A stretch of 64,000 bases of DNA from Winogradskya consettensis. Its GTDB lineage: Bacteria; Actinomycetota; Actinomycetes; Mycobacteriales; Micromonosporaceae. Shown piece by piece: positions 1 to 8,929 of this stretch (within the stretch, counting starts at the first letter, position 1; every line of letters starts with the position of its first letter). The stretch spans positions 124,001 through 188,000 of the forward strand of contig NZ_BOQP01000030.1 of the NCBI RefSeq assembly GCF_018332715.1. Direction: 5' to 3'. The notes below the pieces were generated by a model, which was not told where the DNA came from, did not search any database, and saw only the letters and a program-made list of their open reading frames with translations. The translations under genes were made by a program, and so were the position numbers.

Positions 1-1325
1 TCGGCGAAGCCGTAGTCGTCGCTGACGAGGGTGCCGACCGAGTCGATGGTCAGGCCGAAGCTGACGGCGACGGCCTCCGCCGGGACGGGCGGGGAGACCC
101 AGGTCGCACGCGTCCACTCACCCTGAGCGGCCAGGCGCGGGCTCTGCGTCCAGTACGCCCAGGACCCTTCAGCCGTACGCCGATAGAGCGTGAAGAACAC
201 CGGCACGTCGGAGTGGTACCACGCACTGACCTCGTAGTGGTGTCCCGCGGCGACCGACAGCGAGCACGTGCCGAGGTCGAACGTCGGGATGATCTTCGCG
301 TCGCCGTCGGTCAGGCTGCTGACGGCGATGCGGGAGGCGTACACCCCGGTGTGGGCGTCCGGGACCCGCGTGTAGGTGACGGTGTTCGTGCCGTAGCCGG
401 CGTTCTGCCAGCAGGTCGGGTTGTCACCGGTCTCGGGATCCTCCAGCGACGGATTGAGGACCGTGTTGACGCCGGGAGCTCCGGGCGGGGCCGGCGAGTT
501 GGGTGCGACGGCCGGGTGCAGCGTCGAGCTGAGTGCCTGCTGGACGGTCTTGACGGTGGTGCCGACCGAGGTCCGCGGCTGCAACCAGTCGAGGAACTCG
601 TCGAGCAGCGCCGGGGAGATGGACTCCAGCGCACAGCCGTCGCAGACGTGGTGCAGGTTGAACGGGAGCCAGCCGCCGGTGGCCTCGGCGTTGAGCACCA
701 CGGCCTGCAGGTCGGTGAGCGTCCACGTCGACTCCACGTCGTCGGGGGTGCGGGTCTCGAAGCGGTCGAGCGGTGGCACGGTCTCGGCCGCGTCGCAGTC
801 CGAACAGCTGGCGGGTGACCACAGATCGCCCACCGCACGGGCGGTGTCGTATCCGCAGTGGGCGGCCATCGATTTGATCGTCGCATTGAATTCCGCGAAC
901 GGGTACGCAAATGACGTTACCGCGTATCCCCATGACAACAAAGTGTCGCGGTCCTGACAGATCTGCCTATTCATCTCGTCGGCGGACAGCGTCGTGAGGT
1001 CCTGATGAGTGGCGGTATGTCCACCTATCTCATGTCCGCCCGAGGCAAGGGCGTCGAGCTGCGCGCGGGTCATGTAACCGGTTGCGCCGACCAGCGCGGA
1101 ATTGATGTAGAAGGTGCCGTCCATTTCATGGTCGTCGAGCATCGTCACACCGGCCAGCTGGTCGGTCACGCCGTCGTCGAAGGTAAATGTCACGACGAGC
1201 GGGTTCGCCGGGGAGGCGTTAGCCGGAACGGCTCCGACCAACGGGCTACCGAGCAGCACCAGAAGTGCCGCAGCGGCAAGTATTCGCAGGTGGATGCGGG
1301 TCTTATCGAATAAATGGAGAGTCAT
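1..1325 (-). CDS. Secreted polysaccharide deacetylase (CE4/NodB), C-terminus cut by window edge
   Basis: Reading the minus strand from ATG at 1325 gives 441 residues before the window ends, so the C-terminus is missing. A signal peptide (residues about 10-38, ending PANA) precedes the NodB motif TFDD (Asp50, Asp51) and the zinc motif HxxxH (His103, His107), the hallmarks of carbohydrate esterase family 4, which removes N- or O-acetyl groups from polysaccharides. After about residue 290 comes a beta-rich region that looks like a carbohydrate-binding or jelly-roll module. The start has an AAAGGA ribosome site 7 bases upstream. It is divergent from the exopolysaccharide operon at 1693, so it may edit the exported polymer or cell-wall glycans (inference). 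The family call is firm, the substrate unknown. Confidence 0.88.
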   Translation of the reverse strand, partial: MTLHLFDKTRIHLRILAAAALLVLLGSPLVGAVPANASPANPLVVTFTFDDGVTDQLAGVTMLDDHEMDGTFYINSALVGATGYMTRAQLDALASGGHEIGGHTATHQDLTTLSADEMNRQICQDRDTLLSWGYAVTSFAYPFAEFNATIKSMAAHCGYDTARAVGDLWSPASCSDCDAAETVPPLDRFETRTPDDVESTWTLTDLQAVVLNAEATGGWLPFNLHHVCDGCALESISPALLDEFLDWLQPRTSVGTTVKTVQQALSSTLHPAVAPNSPAPPGAPGVNTVLNPSLEDPETGDNPTCWQNAGYGTNTVTYTRVPDAHTGVYASRIAVSSLTDGDAKIIPTFDLGTCSLSVAAGHHYEVSAWYHSDVPVFFTLYRRTAEGSWAYWTQSPRLAAQGEWTRATWVSPPVPAEAVAVSFGLTIDSVGTLVSDDYGFA

Positions 1326-1692
1326 GGAGATCCTTTCTGGCACCGCACTCACCGGCACGGTCGTGACGACTTTCCCACGTGCCCGCTAAAAGCCACATGG
1401 CACGATCGGCGGATATCCGACGGTCCCGCAAATACGGACAACTGGGGTGCCGACGGTAATTTCCTCTTGATTTCCGCCGGATTACCCACAGGCCCGTGAA
1501 CATTTATTCATCCGCATCGCGACCTGCGGATATTTCCCGATCTCAATGATCTGATCCACCGATACTCCACCGGTCGGCCCGCGTTACTCAGCCTTACGGT
1601 CACTAGCTGAGTACACAGTGCACACCGAATACTCGGCGCCGAAGCGCTTCTCGTCCACAGGCACCAACGCAATGCGAGGGGACGGCACAAAA
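1326..1692. promoter_or_regulatory. Divergent intergenic region with inverted repeat 1585-1613
   Basis: No gene is seen here. The stretch is less GC-rich than its neighbours and must carry the promoters for the deacetylase (leftward) and the exopolysaccharide operon (rightward). An inverted repeat with 8-base arms, TACTCAGC at 1585-1592 and GCTGAGTA at 1606-1613, is separated by 13 bases, about 80 bases before the preferred oxidoreductase start. It could be an operator or a 5' UTR hairpin. A 10-base palindrome CGGATATCCG lies further left. No transcription data; function is inference. Confidence 0.35.
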
Positions 1693-2898
1693 ATGGGGGC
1701 AGACCGGAGCCAGTCCTACCAGGACGATCGCGGCTTAACCGGCGAGTCGGTGGGCAGACCTGCGGGGGCCGGCATCAGGATCGGCGTGGTCGGCGTCGGC
1801 TATTGGGGTTCCAAGCAGCTACGGGTCATGCAGTCGACGCCGGGGGTGGCCCGCGCGGTCGCCATCGACGCCCGGCTGCCACTGCTGTCGGGCATGGGTC
1901 ACCTGCTCGCCAACGGCGGCGGTTACACATCGCTGCGGGCGGCGCTGCCGCACATCGACGCGGTGGTGGTCGCCACGCCGCCGGCGTCGCACGTCGAGGT
2001 CGCCCTCGAGGCGATCCGGGCGGGCAAGCACGTGCTCGTGGAGAAGCCGATGGCCACGAGCCCGGCCGGTGCGCGGCAGCTCATCGACGCCGCCCGCGCG
2101 GCCGGGGTGACGCTGATGACCGGGCACACGTTCGAATACAACGGCGCGGTCATGATGCTGCGCGAACTCGTCGAGTCCCAGGAGCTCGGCGACCTCTACT
2201 ACCTGGACAGCGCGCGGCTCAACCTGGGCCTCTACCAGAGCGACGTCAACGTCGTCTCGGACCTGGCGCCGCACGACATCTCGATCGCCAACTACGTCCT
2301 CGGCTCGACCCCGACCTCGGTACGGGCATGGGGCTCGCACCACGTCGACCCGGTCTTCGAGGACGTGGCGCACCTGGAACTCGACTACGCCGACATCGGC
2401 GTCGGGGCGCACATCCACGTCAGCTGGCTGGACCCGCGCAAGGTCCGGCTGGTGACCGCGGTCGGCTCGAAGAAAATGGCCGTCTTCGACGACACCGACG
2501 CCGCCGAACGGATCCGGGTGCACGACAAGGCCGTCCTGCCCAACACCGACCGGCGGTCACCGTCGCGGTTCAGCTACCACCAGGGCGCCATCACCTCACC
2601 GGTGGTGCCCTTCGAGGAGCCGCTCGCCGTCCAGGCCCGGCACTTCATCGAATGCATGAGGACGGGTACGGCACCACGTACCGACGGAGCCAACGGCCTG
2701 GCCGTCGTCGAGGTCATCGAGGCCGCCCAGCTGTCGCTCGCCCAGGACCGCCGGGTGCAGCTCGAGGAGGTGGCGGGTGACGGTCCGTCGCTCCCCGGCC
2801 TCGTGCCGGCGCCACCTTCCTCGACCGCGCCATCCTCGCCCGCGCCTTCCGCCGCCGCGGCCTCCGTCACCGCGACCGCCGCCTCCGTCCGTGCCTGA
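1693..2898 (+). CDS. Gfo/Idh/MocA-family sugar-nucleotide oxidoreductase (WlbA/WbpB-like)
   Basis: A 401-residue NAD-dependent dehydrogenase. The Rossmann glycine motif GVGYWG is at residues 34-39 and the family motif EKP at 117-119, with Lys118 the conserved catalytic-site lysine. The start at ATG 1693 is chosen because AGGGGACGG lies just upstream; an in-frame GTG at 1618 would add 25 unconserved residues. The last 40 or so residues are a Pro/Ser/Ala-rich tail with no domain. It is followed after 19 bases by a DegT aminotransferase and then a beta-helix acetyltransferase. In the Wlb/Wbp pathways this trio oxidises C3 of UDP-GlcNAcA, then aminates and acetylates it. The pathway assignment is inferred from gene order. 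Confidence 0.85.
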   Translation: MGADRSQSYQDDRGLTGESVGRPAGAGIRIGVVGVGYWGSKQLRVMQSTPGVARAVAIDARLPLLSGMGHLLANGGGYTSLRAALPHIDAVVVATPPASHVEVALEAIRAGKHVLVEKPMATSPAGARQLIDAARAAGVTLMTGHTFEYNGAVMMLRELVESQELGDLYYLDSARLNLGLYQSDVNVVSDLAPHDISIANYVLGSTPTSVRAWGSHHVDPVFEDVAHLELDYADIGVGAHIHVSWLDPRKVRLVTAVGSKKMAVFDDTDAAERIRVHDKAVLPNTDRRSPSRFSYHQGAITSPVVPFEEPLAVQARHFIECMRTGTAPRTDGANGLAVVEVIEAAQLSLAQDRRVQLEEVAGDGPSLPGLVPAPPSSTAPSSPAPSAAAASVTATAASVRA

Positions 2899-2917
2899 CC
2901 GGGAAGGGACATCACGC

Positions 2918-4030
2918 ATGCAGACCGTCGTTCCCTTCACCGACCTGGGTGCCATGGCCCGCGAGATCTGGCCCGGCATCGAGAAGGAATTCACCGAGGC
3001 GCTGCTCACCGGCCGCTACATCGGGGGCGAACCGGTGGCGCAGTTCGAACGCCGGTGGGCCGCGTACTGCGGCACCACCCACGCGGTCGGCGTCGCCAAC
3101 GGCACCGACGCCCTGGAACTCACCCTGCTCGCACTCGGCATCGGCCCCGGCGACGAGGTGGTCGTCCCGTCCAACACCTTCATCGCCACCGCCGCGGCGG
3201 TCGTCCGGGCCGGAGCCACCCCCGTCTTCACCGACGTCGACCCGGACACCCTGCTGCTCACACCGCAGCACCTCACCGCCGCCCTCACCCCCCGGACCCG
3301 GGCCGTCATGGTGGTTCACCTCTACGGCAACATCGCCGACCTGGCCGCCCTGGAAGCGGTCGCGAACACCGCCGGCATCCACCTCATCGAGGACGCCGCC
3401 CAGGCCCACGGCGCCGAACGCGACGGCCACCGAGCCGGCTCCCGGGGCACCGCAGCCTGCTTCAGCTTCTACCCGGGCAAGAACCTCGGCGCCCTCGGCG
3501 ACGCCGGCGCGGTCGTCACCTCCGACCCGGCCCTCGCCGAACGCATCCGAGCCCTCGCCAACCACGGCCGCACCAACGGCTCAGCCCACTACGAACACGA
3601 CTACATAGGTACGAACAGCCGCCTCGACACCCTGCAGGCCATCGCCCTCACTGCCAAACTCGACCACCTCGACGCCTGGACCGACGCCCGCATCGACCTG
3701 GCCGCCGTCTACCGCAAACGCCTCACCGGCACAGAAGTACGCCTCACCGCCCTCGACGACGGCGTCCGGCACGCCTACCACCTGATGGTCGTACGCGTCC
3801 CCGACCGCGACAAGGTCCGCCAAGCCCTGAGCCACCTAGGCATCCAGACCGGCATCCACTACCCACTCCCCTGCCACTCACAACCACCACTACGCCGGTA
3901 CGCAACAGGCCCGCTCCCGGTCTGCGAACAGGCCGCCAAGGAACAGTTCTCCCTCCCGATCTACCCGCACATGACGCTCGACCAGGTCGACCTCGTCTGC
4001 GAAGCACTCATCGAAGCGGTGGCCTCATGA
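2918..4030 (+). CDS. DegT/DnrJ/EryC1/StrS sugar aminotransferase (WlbC/WbpE-like)
   Basis: A 370-residue PLP-dependent enzyme that transfers an amino group from glutamate to a keto-sugar nucleotide. It shows NGTDAL (61-66), the PLP-phenol-binding EDAAQAHG (158-165) and the Schiff-base lysine Lys188 in SFYPGKN, all in family order and at normal length. The start at ATG 2918 has GGGAAGGGA upstream; the reading frame remains open further left inside the preceding gene, but that extension is Pro/Arg low complexity and not part of the family. Its stop overlaps the next start by 4 bases, so the acetyltransferase is translationally coupled to it. Confidence 0.93.
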   Translation: MQTVVPFTDLGAMAREIWPGIEKEFTEALLTGRYIGGEPVAQFERRWAAYCGTTHAVGVANGTDALELTLLALGIGPGDEVVVPSNTFIATAAAVVRAGATPVFTDVDPDTLLLTPQHLTAALTPRTRAVMVVHLYGNIADLAALEAVANTAGIHLIEDAAQAHGAERDGHRAGSRGTAACFSFYPGKNLGALGDAGAVVTSDPALAERIRALANHGRTNGSAHYEHDYIGTNSRLDTLQAIALTAKLDHLDAWTDARIDLAAVYRKRLTGTEVRLTALDDGVRHAYHLMVVRVPDRDKVRQALSHLGIQTGIHYPLPCHSQPPLRRYATGPLPVCEQAAKEQFSLPIYPHMTLDQVDLVCEALIEAVAS

Positions 4031-5214
4031 CCCCGGAACCCGGCCACACAGACACGGGCCGCCCAGACACGGGCCGCCCAGACACGGGCCGCGCAGACAC
4101 GGGCCGCGCAGACACGGGCCGCGCAGACACGGGCCGCGCAGATACCGGCCGGGCCGGGGCTTGGCCTGACCGGATCGGGGCCGGGACAGGCTCGGCCGAA
4201 CCGGCCGGGTCTGAGACAGACCGTGCCAGAGACATGATCGACCGCTCGCAGACCGGGACGGGCCGGATCGACCGGACCGGGCCTGATCGCTCCGGCGCCG
4301 ACCGCTCCGATACTGGGGCGGGGCGGGCCGAGACCAGGGCGGGCCGGGTGGGGACCGACCGAACCGGGACGAACGCGGGCTGGGTCGGCGCTACCCGGGC
4401 TCAGTCCGACCGGGCTGGGACCGACCGGGCTGGGACCGACCGGGCTGGGACCGACCGGGCTGGGACCGACCGGGCTGGGGCGGATTGGGCTGGGACCGAC
4501 CGGGCTGGGCCGAATTGGGCTGGGCAGGGGTGGGTCACCGATGAGGGGGTCCGGATCGGATATCCGGCCGGGCGTGGTCCCGGGCGCGGGCTGCAGCTGG
4601 GGCGCGATGCCCGGTTGCGCAGCGGGACCGTGCTCTACGACGGCTCGAAGATCGGCGCGAACCTCGAGACCGGCCATGGTGTGGTCATCCGCGAGGAGTG
4701 CATCATCGGTGAGCACGTCAGCGTGTGGAGCAACACCGTCGTCGACTACGGCTGCCGGATCGGTAACCGGGTGAAAATCCACGCGAACTGTTATATCGCT
4801 CAGTTCACGTGGCTGGAGGATGACGCGTTCCTCGCCCCCGGGGTCACGATCGCAAACGACCTCTACCCGGGTGACACCCGCTCGGCGCAGCTGATGAGCG
4901 GCCCGCACATCGGGGCCGGCGCTCAGATCGGCGTCAACGTGACGATCCTGCCGTTCGTCCACATCGGCGCCGGCGCGATGATCGGCTCCGGCTCGGTGGT
5001 CACCCGCGACATCCCGGCAGGCATGGTCGCCTACGGCAACCCCGCTGTGCCGCACCGGCGCGTGACCGATCTCCCGGAGATCGGTCAGCGCGTCGCCGAC
5101 CTGAGCGAGAGAGCACCGCTCACTCCGTCGTCGTCCGCCCCTCAGAGAGCACCGCTCGCGGAAAGGGCACCGCACGAACAGAGAGCACCGCTCACCGAGA
5201 GGACCGGGCGATGA
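4027..5214 (+). CDS. Left-handed beta-helix N-acetyltransferase (WlbB/WbpD-like) with repetitive N-terminal extension
   Basis: A 395-residue protein. Residues about 195-350 are hexapeptide-repeat acyltransferase, ending in the usual GSVVTRDIPAGMVAYGNPA segment, so it probably acetylates the amino sugar made by the upstream enzyme. The first 170 residues are two runs of 5-residue repeats (TGRAD-type at about 8-42, DRAGT-type at about 128-167), and the last 40 residues hold three 36-base repeats (SERAPLT-type). Family members are normally about 190-200 residues, so half of this protein is repeat-derived. I keep the ATG at 4027 because it overlaps the previous stop (ATGA); the first usable internal Met (residue 70) still lies in low-complexity sequence. 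Confidence 0.82.
   Translation: MTPEPGHTDTGRPDTGRPDTGRADTGRADTGRADTGRADTGRAGAWPDRIGAGTGSAEPAGSETDRARDMIDRSQTGTGRIDRTGPDRSGADRSDTGAGRAETRAGRVGTDRTGTNAGWVGATRAQSDRAGTDRAGTDRAGTDRAGTDRAGADWAGTDRAGPNWAGQGWVTDEGVRIGYPAGRGPGRGLQLGRDARLRSGTVLYDGSKIGANLETGHGVVIREECIIGEHVSVWSNTVVDYGCRIGNRVKIHANCYIAQFTWLEDDAFLAPGVTIANDLYPGDTRSAQLMSGPHIGAGAQIGVNVTILPFVHIGAGAMIGSGSVVTRDIPAGMVAYGNPAVPHRRVTDLPEIGQRVADLSERAPLTPSSSAPQRAPLAERAPHEQRAPLTERTGR
4049..4153 (+). repeat. 15-bp tandem array inside acetyltransferase N-terminus
   Basis: Seven head-to-tail 15-base units of the form CAGACACGGGCCGCG (the last degenerate). In frame they encode a TGRAD-type pentapeptide repeat. Confidence 0.95.
4408..4527 (+). repeat. Second 15-bp tandem array inside acetyltransferase
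   Basis: Eight 15-base units of the form GACCGGGCTGGGACC, the last four degenerate, encoding DRAGT-type pentapeptides. The unit differs in sequence from the array at 4049, so the two arose independently. Confidence 0.95.
5108..5200 (+). repeat. 36-bp repeats at acetyltransferase 3' end
   Basis: Copies of AGAGAGCACCGCTC start at 5108, 5144 and 5180, exactly 36 bases apart, and give the repetitive C-terminal tail just before the stop codon. Confidence 0.85.
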
Positions 5215-5813
5215 AGCGTGCCCTCGACCTGGTCCTGGCGGGTGCCGGCCTGATCGTGCTCTCACCGCTGCTACTGGTGCTCTGGGCCGTGGTCCGGATC
5301 GGCTCGCCCGGCCCGGCCGTCTTCCGCCAGGAACGGCTCGGGCTGCACGAGAAGCCGTTCACGATGCTCAAGTTCCGGTCCATGACCACCGGGGCGGGCG
5401 ATGCCATTCACCGCGCGTACGTGAGTCAGATGCTGATGGCAGGCGACCGGGCCGAGCCCACCGCGGGTCTTTACAAGCTGGAGGGTGACCCCCGCGTCAC
5501 CCGGCTCGGCGCCTGGCTGCGCCGGACCAGCCTGGACGAGCTCCCGCAGCTGGTCAACGTCGTCCGCGGTGAGATGTCCCTGGTCGGGCCACGGCCGTCG
5601 CTGGCGTGGGAGGCCGCGCTGTTCACCGACGAGCAGCGGACCCGGTTCGCCACCCGCCCCGGCCTGACCGGGCTGTGGCAGGTGAGTGGGCGGGCACGGC
5701 TGACCATGCCGCAGGCGCTCGCCCTGGACGTCGAGTACGTACGGCGGCAGAGCCTGTGGCTGGATCTGACGATCCTGGCGCGGACCCTGCCCGCGCTGCG
5801 CCGCACGGCATGA
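5211..5813 (+). CDS. Undecaprenyl-phosphate sugar-1-phosphate transferase (bacterial sugar transferase)
   Basis: A 200-residue priming enzyme that moves a sugar-1-phosphate from a UDP-sugar to undecaprenyl phosphate on the inner membrane face. It has one N-terminal hydrophobic segment (residues 5-25), RQERLG, KFRSM, the DELPQLVNVV catalytic segment, LVGPRPS and the RPGLTGLWQVSGR signature. It is the short monotopic form (PglC/WcaJ C-terminal half) without the four-helix N-terminal domain. Its start overlaps the preceding stop by 4 bases and its stop overlaps the next start. It would start lipid-linked repeat-unit assembly for this cluster. Confidence 0.94.
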   Translation: MKRALDLVLAGAGLIVLSPLLLVLWAVVRIGSPGPAVFRQERLGLHEKPFTMLKFRSMTTGAGDAIHRAYVSQMLMAGDRAEPTAGLYKLEGDPRVTRLGAWLRRTSLDELPQLVNVVRGEMSLVGPRPSLAWEAALFTDEQRTRFATRPGLTGLWQVSGRARLTMPQALALDVEYVRRQSLWLDLTILARTLPALRRTA

Positions 5814-8800
5814 CCACGACCACCACCTCACCCGGCGCCGGCGCCGGCGCCGGCGTCACCGAGGGGCCCGACGTGGGTCTCGCCGCACCCACGGAGGCCG
5901 TCGGCGACTCGATGACGGTCGCCGCCTGGACGATCATCAGCCGGATCACCGGCGTCGTGCGGGGCGTGGTCATCGCCGCGGTGCTGGGCGTGACCGTGTT
6001 CGCCAACACCTACCAGTTCACGAACTCGCTGCCCAACCTCGTCTTCTACGGCTTCCTCGGCGGCTCGATGCTGTCGTCGCTGCTCATCCCGGCGCTGGTC
6101 GCCCATGTGGACAGCGGCGACCGGCGGGCCGCCGAGCGGGTCGCGGGCGGGTTTCTCGGCATGGTCGCCGCCGGTGCGGCGGTGGCCGTGCCCCTCGCGG
6201 CGCTGGCCGCCCCGGCGGCACTGCACGCGGCGGAGGTGGGCGGTCAGGGCACCACCGCGGTGCTGCTGGTCCTGCTCCTGCTGCCGCAGATCCCGCTGTA
6301 CGGCCTGGTCGCCACGGCGGGGGCGGCGATGAACGCACACGGGCGGTTCGCGCTCGCGGCGGCAGCACCCGCGCTGGAGAATGTCGGGACCATAGCCGTC
6401 CTGGCGGCCGTAGCACTGCTCTACCCCGGCATCACTGCTCTCCCACAACCGCCGGGCGGAGCCCTGCTCCTGCTCGGTCTCGGCACGACCGGATCGGTGG
6501 CCCTCCACGCGGCTGCCCAGTGGTACGGCGCCCAGCGAGCCGGTGTCCGGCTACGGCCCCGCCGCGGGTGGCGGGACCCGGAGGTACGCCGGGTCCTGGC
6601 CCGCGCCCTCCCGTCCCTGGGGCAGGCCGCGCTCGCTGCGGCGCAGTTGCTGGTGCTACTCGTGCTCGCCAACCGGGTCGCCGGCGGCGTGGTCGCATTC
6701 CAGCTCGCCATGAACTTCTACTTCCTGCCGATCGCCCTGGCGGCGACCCCGGTCGCGCTGACCCTGGCACCACGGCTGGCCCGGATGCGCGGACCGGGCA
6801 ACGGTGCGATGTTCCGCGACACGTTCCTGCGGGGACTGGCCTTCGCGTTGTTCGTCGCGGTACCCGCAGCAGTGGGCTATGTGGCGATCTCCGGACCGAT
6901 CGCGCGGGCCATGGCGTACGGCGGGTTCGGCAACGACACCGGGACCGGCCTCATCGCCGCGGCCCTCGCGACCCTCGCGGTGGGGGTGGCCGGCGAGGCG
7001 GCGTTCCTGGTCGCGACATATGCGTGCTACGCCCGGGAGGACACGCGTACGCCGCTGCGGGCGATGGTGCTCCAGCTCGCCGTCTGCCTGGCGGTGGCGT
7101 CACTGGCGCCGTTCACCTCGGGCGCCGCCGTCCTGGCGATCCTCGGCGCCGCACTGTCGGCGGGCACTGTCGTCAGCTCCGCGTACCTGGTCGGCAAACT
7201 CCTCCACGGCCTGCCGCCGGGTGACGAGCCGCTGCTCCGGCCGCTCGGACGGATCCTCGGCATCGCCGCGCTGATGCTCGCACCAGCGCACGTGGCCGGC
7301 GCCGTCGTCATCCGCCATGTCGGCGGCGGGATCGGAGGGCTCCTCGGAGTCACGGCAGGCGGCGTCGCCGGTGCGGTCCTCTACCTCGGACTCCAGGCCA
7401 CGGCCCGCGCCCCCGAGCTGAAGTGGGTCCGAGGCTCCCTGCGAAGCAAACTCGGCTCCTCCCGGGGGGCCGCGGCGCCCGGGGCAACCGGGGCCGAAGC
7501 CGGGGCCGCGGCTGGCAGGCAACCGCGACGAGTGCGGCGGCCCGGGAATTCATCGCGTGTACTTATCAATCTGGCGCTATTGATGCTTTGCGCGGGAATG
7601 GGGGCGCTGCTCGGGCGCGAACCGTTGCTCGCCGTCGGCGTGGTCGCTGCCGTGGGGCTCGGCACCTGGATCGTGCTGCGGCCGGCCGTGGCGGCGTACC
7701 TCATCATTGCGCTGACGCCGATCACCGCCGGGATCGACCGTGGCACCCTGCTCCCGGTCCTACGGCCCAATGAAGCGCTCTGCGTCTTCGCCGGGGCGGC
7801 TCTGCTGGTGCGGTATCTGCTGAATGTGCGGACCGGGTCGGTGCGGCTGGTCCGGATCAACCGCATCGACCTGGTCCTGCTGGGGCTCGCGGTGTGCAGC
7901 TCCGTCGTCCCGCTGCTGATGATGGTGGCGCGGCACCGCGAGATCACCGGCGACGATCTGCAGCACGCGATCGTGCTGTGGAAGTACCTCGCGGTCTATC
8001 TCATCGTCCGCTTCAGCATCGCGGACCGGCACCAGGCCTACGTGTGCCTGGTGCTGTCCATGGGCGCGGCGGTCGTCGTGTGTGTGATCGGCATCCTGCA
8101 GTCACTGGACCTGTTCGGCGTACCCAAATTGCTCGGCACTCTGTGGGCGCCCTTCGGGGTGGAACGCACCCTCGCGATCGGCCGGGGCAGCTCGACCCTC
8201 GCCCTCGCGGCGGCGGTCGCCGACCTCGCCATCCTCAACCTCGCCATCGCGGTGGGGTTGTTGCTGCACGGCAACAGGCACCGCGTCCTCCTGGCCGGCG
8301 TGATCGCCGTCTGCACCTTCGGCGCGCTCGGCGCCGGGGAGTTCTCCACGATCCTCGGCCTCGTCGTCGCGATGGGCGCGCTGATCGTGGTCTCGAGGGC
8401 CACCCGGATCATCGGGTACGCGCTGCCGCTCCTCATGGCCGGCGCGGTGGTGATGTGGCCGGTGATCGAGACCAGGCTGGCCGGATTCCAGAGCGCGTCC
8501 GGGCTGCCCGAGAGCTGGATCGTCCGCTACCACAACCTGAGCACGTACTTCCTGCCCGACCTGAGCGCGCACGGCAACTGGGCGACCGGGGTCCGGCCGT
8601 CCGCGAGGGTCCCCGCCGCGCACGAGGAGTTCGGCTGGGTGTGGATCGAGAGCGGCTACGTGTGGCTCCTCTGGGGCGGCGGTCTCCCGTTGCTCGGCGC
8701 GTACCTGTGGTTCGTGGTCGTGACCGTGCGGCGCGCGAGTGCGGCAGCCCGCCGTGCCACCGGCGTGGTCGCGACGATCGGCCTGGCCATCGCGGCGGTC

Positions 8801-8929
8801 GTCACCGCGAACGCGGTCCTGATGATCTTCGACCCGCACCTGACCTACCGCGGCGCGGCCGACGCCCTGTTCGGCCTGCTGGCGCTGCTCCGCGTGCTCG
8901 AACACCGACCTGAACAGGTGGAGTCATGA
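5810..8929 (+). CDS. Fusion of MurJ/Wzx-like lipid-linked oligosaccharide flippase and Wzy/O-antigen-ligase-like polymerase
   Basis: A single 1039-residue open frame from ATG 5810 (ATGA overlap). Residues about 35-545 form a multi-helix MurJ/MviN-type flippase (SRITGVVRGVVIAAV near residue 44, then repeated membrane segments). An Ala/Gly/Arg-rich linker (about 548-583) leads into a second membrane domain (584-1039) with the late motif EEFGWVWIESGYVWLLWGGG seen in actinobacterial O-antigen ligase/polymerase proteins. These two functions are usually separate genes. I found no in-frame start with a ribosome site at the junction. Inferred role: export of the undecaprenyl-linked unit and its polymerisation outside the membrane. 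Confidence 0.85.
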   Translation: MTTTTTSPGAGAGAGVTEGPDVGLAAPTEAVGDSMTVAAWTIISRITGVVRGVVIAAVLGVTVFANTYQFTNSLPNLVFYGFLGGSMLSSLLIPALVAHVDSGDRRAAERVAGGFLGMVAAGAAVAVPLAALAAPAALHAAEVGGQGTTAVLLVLLLLPQIPLYGLVATAGAAMNAHGRFALAAAAPALENVGTIAVLAAVALLYPGITALPQPPGGALLLLGLGTTGSVALHAAAQWYGAQRAGVRLRPRRGWRDPEVRRVLARALPSLGQAALAAAQLLVLLVLANRVAGGVVAFQLAMNFYFLPIALAATPVALTLAPRLARMRGPGNGAMFRDTFLRGLAFALFVAVPAAVGYVAISGPIARAMAYGGFGNDTGTGLIAAALATLAVGVAGEAAFLVATYACYAREDTRTPLRAMVLQLAVCLAVASLAPFTSGAAVLAILGAALSAGTVVSSAYLVGKLLHGLPPGDEPLLRPLGRILGIAALMLAPAHVAGAVVIRHVGGGIGGLLGVTAGGVAGAVLYLGLQATARAPELKWVRGSLRSKLGSSRGAAAPGATGAEAGAAAGRQPRRVRRPGNSSRVLINLALLMLCAGMGALLGREPLLAVGVVAAVGLGTWIVLRPAVAAYLIIALTPITAGIDRGTLLPVLRPNEALCVFAGAALLVRYLLNVRTGSVRLVRINRIDLVLLGLAVCSSVVPLLMMVARHREITGDDLQHAIVLWKYLAVYLIVRFSIADRHQAYVCLVLSMGAAVVVCVIGILQSLDLFGVPKLLGTLWAPFGVERTLAIGRGSSTLALAAAVADLAILNLAIAVGLLLHGNRHRVLLAGVIAVCTFGALGAGEFSTILGLVVAMGALIVVSRATRIIGYALPLLMAGAVVMWPVIETRLAGFQSASGLPESWIVRYHNLSTYFLPDLSAHGNWATGVRPSARVPAAHEEFGWVWIESGYVWLLWGGGLPLLGAYLWFVVVTVRRASAAARRATGVVATIGLAIAAVVTANAVLMIFDPHLTYRGAADALFGLLALLRVLEHRPEQVES

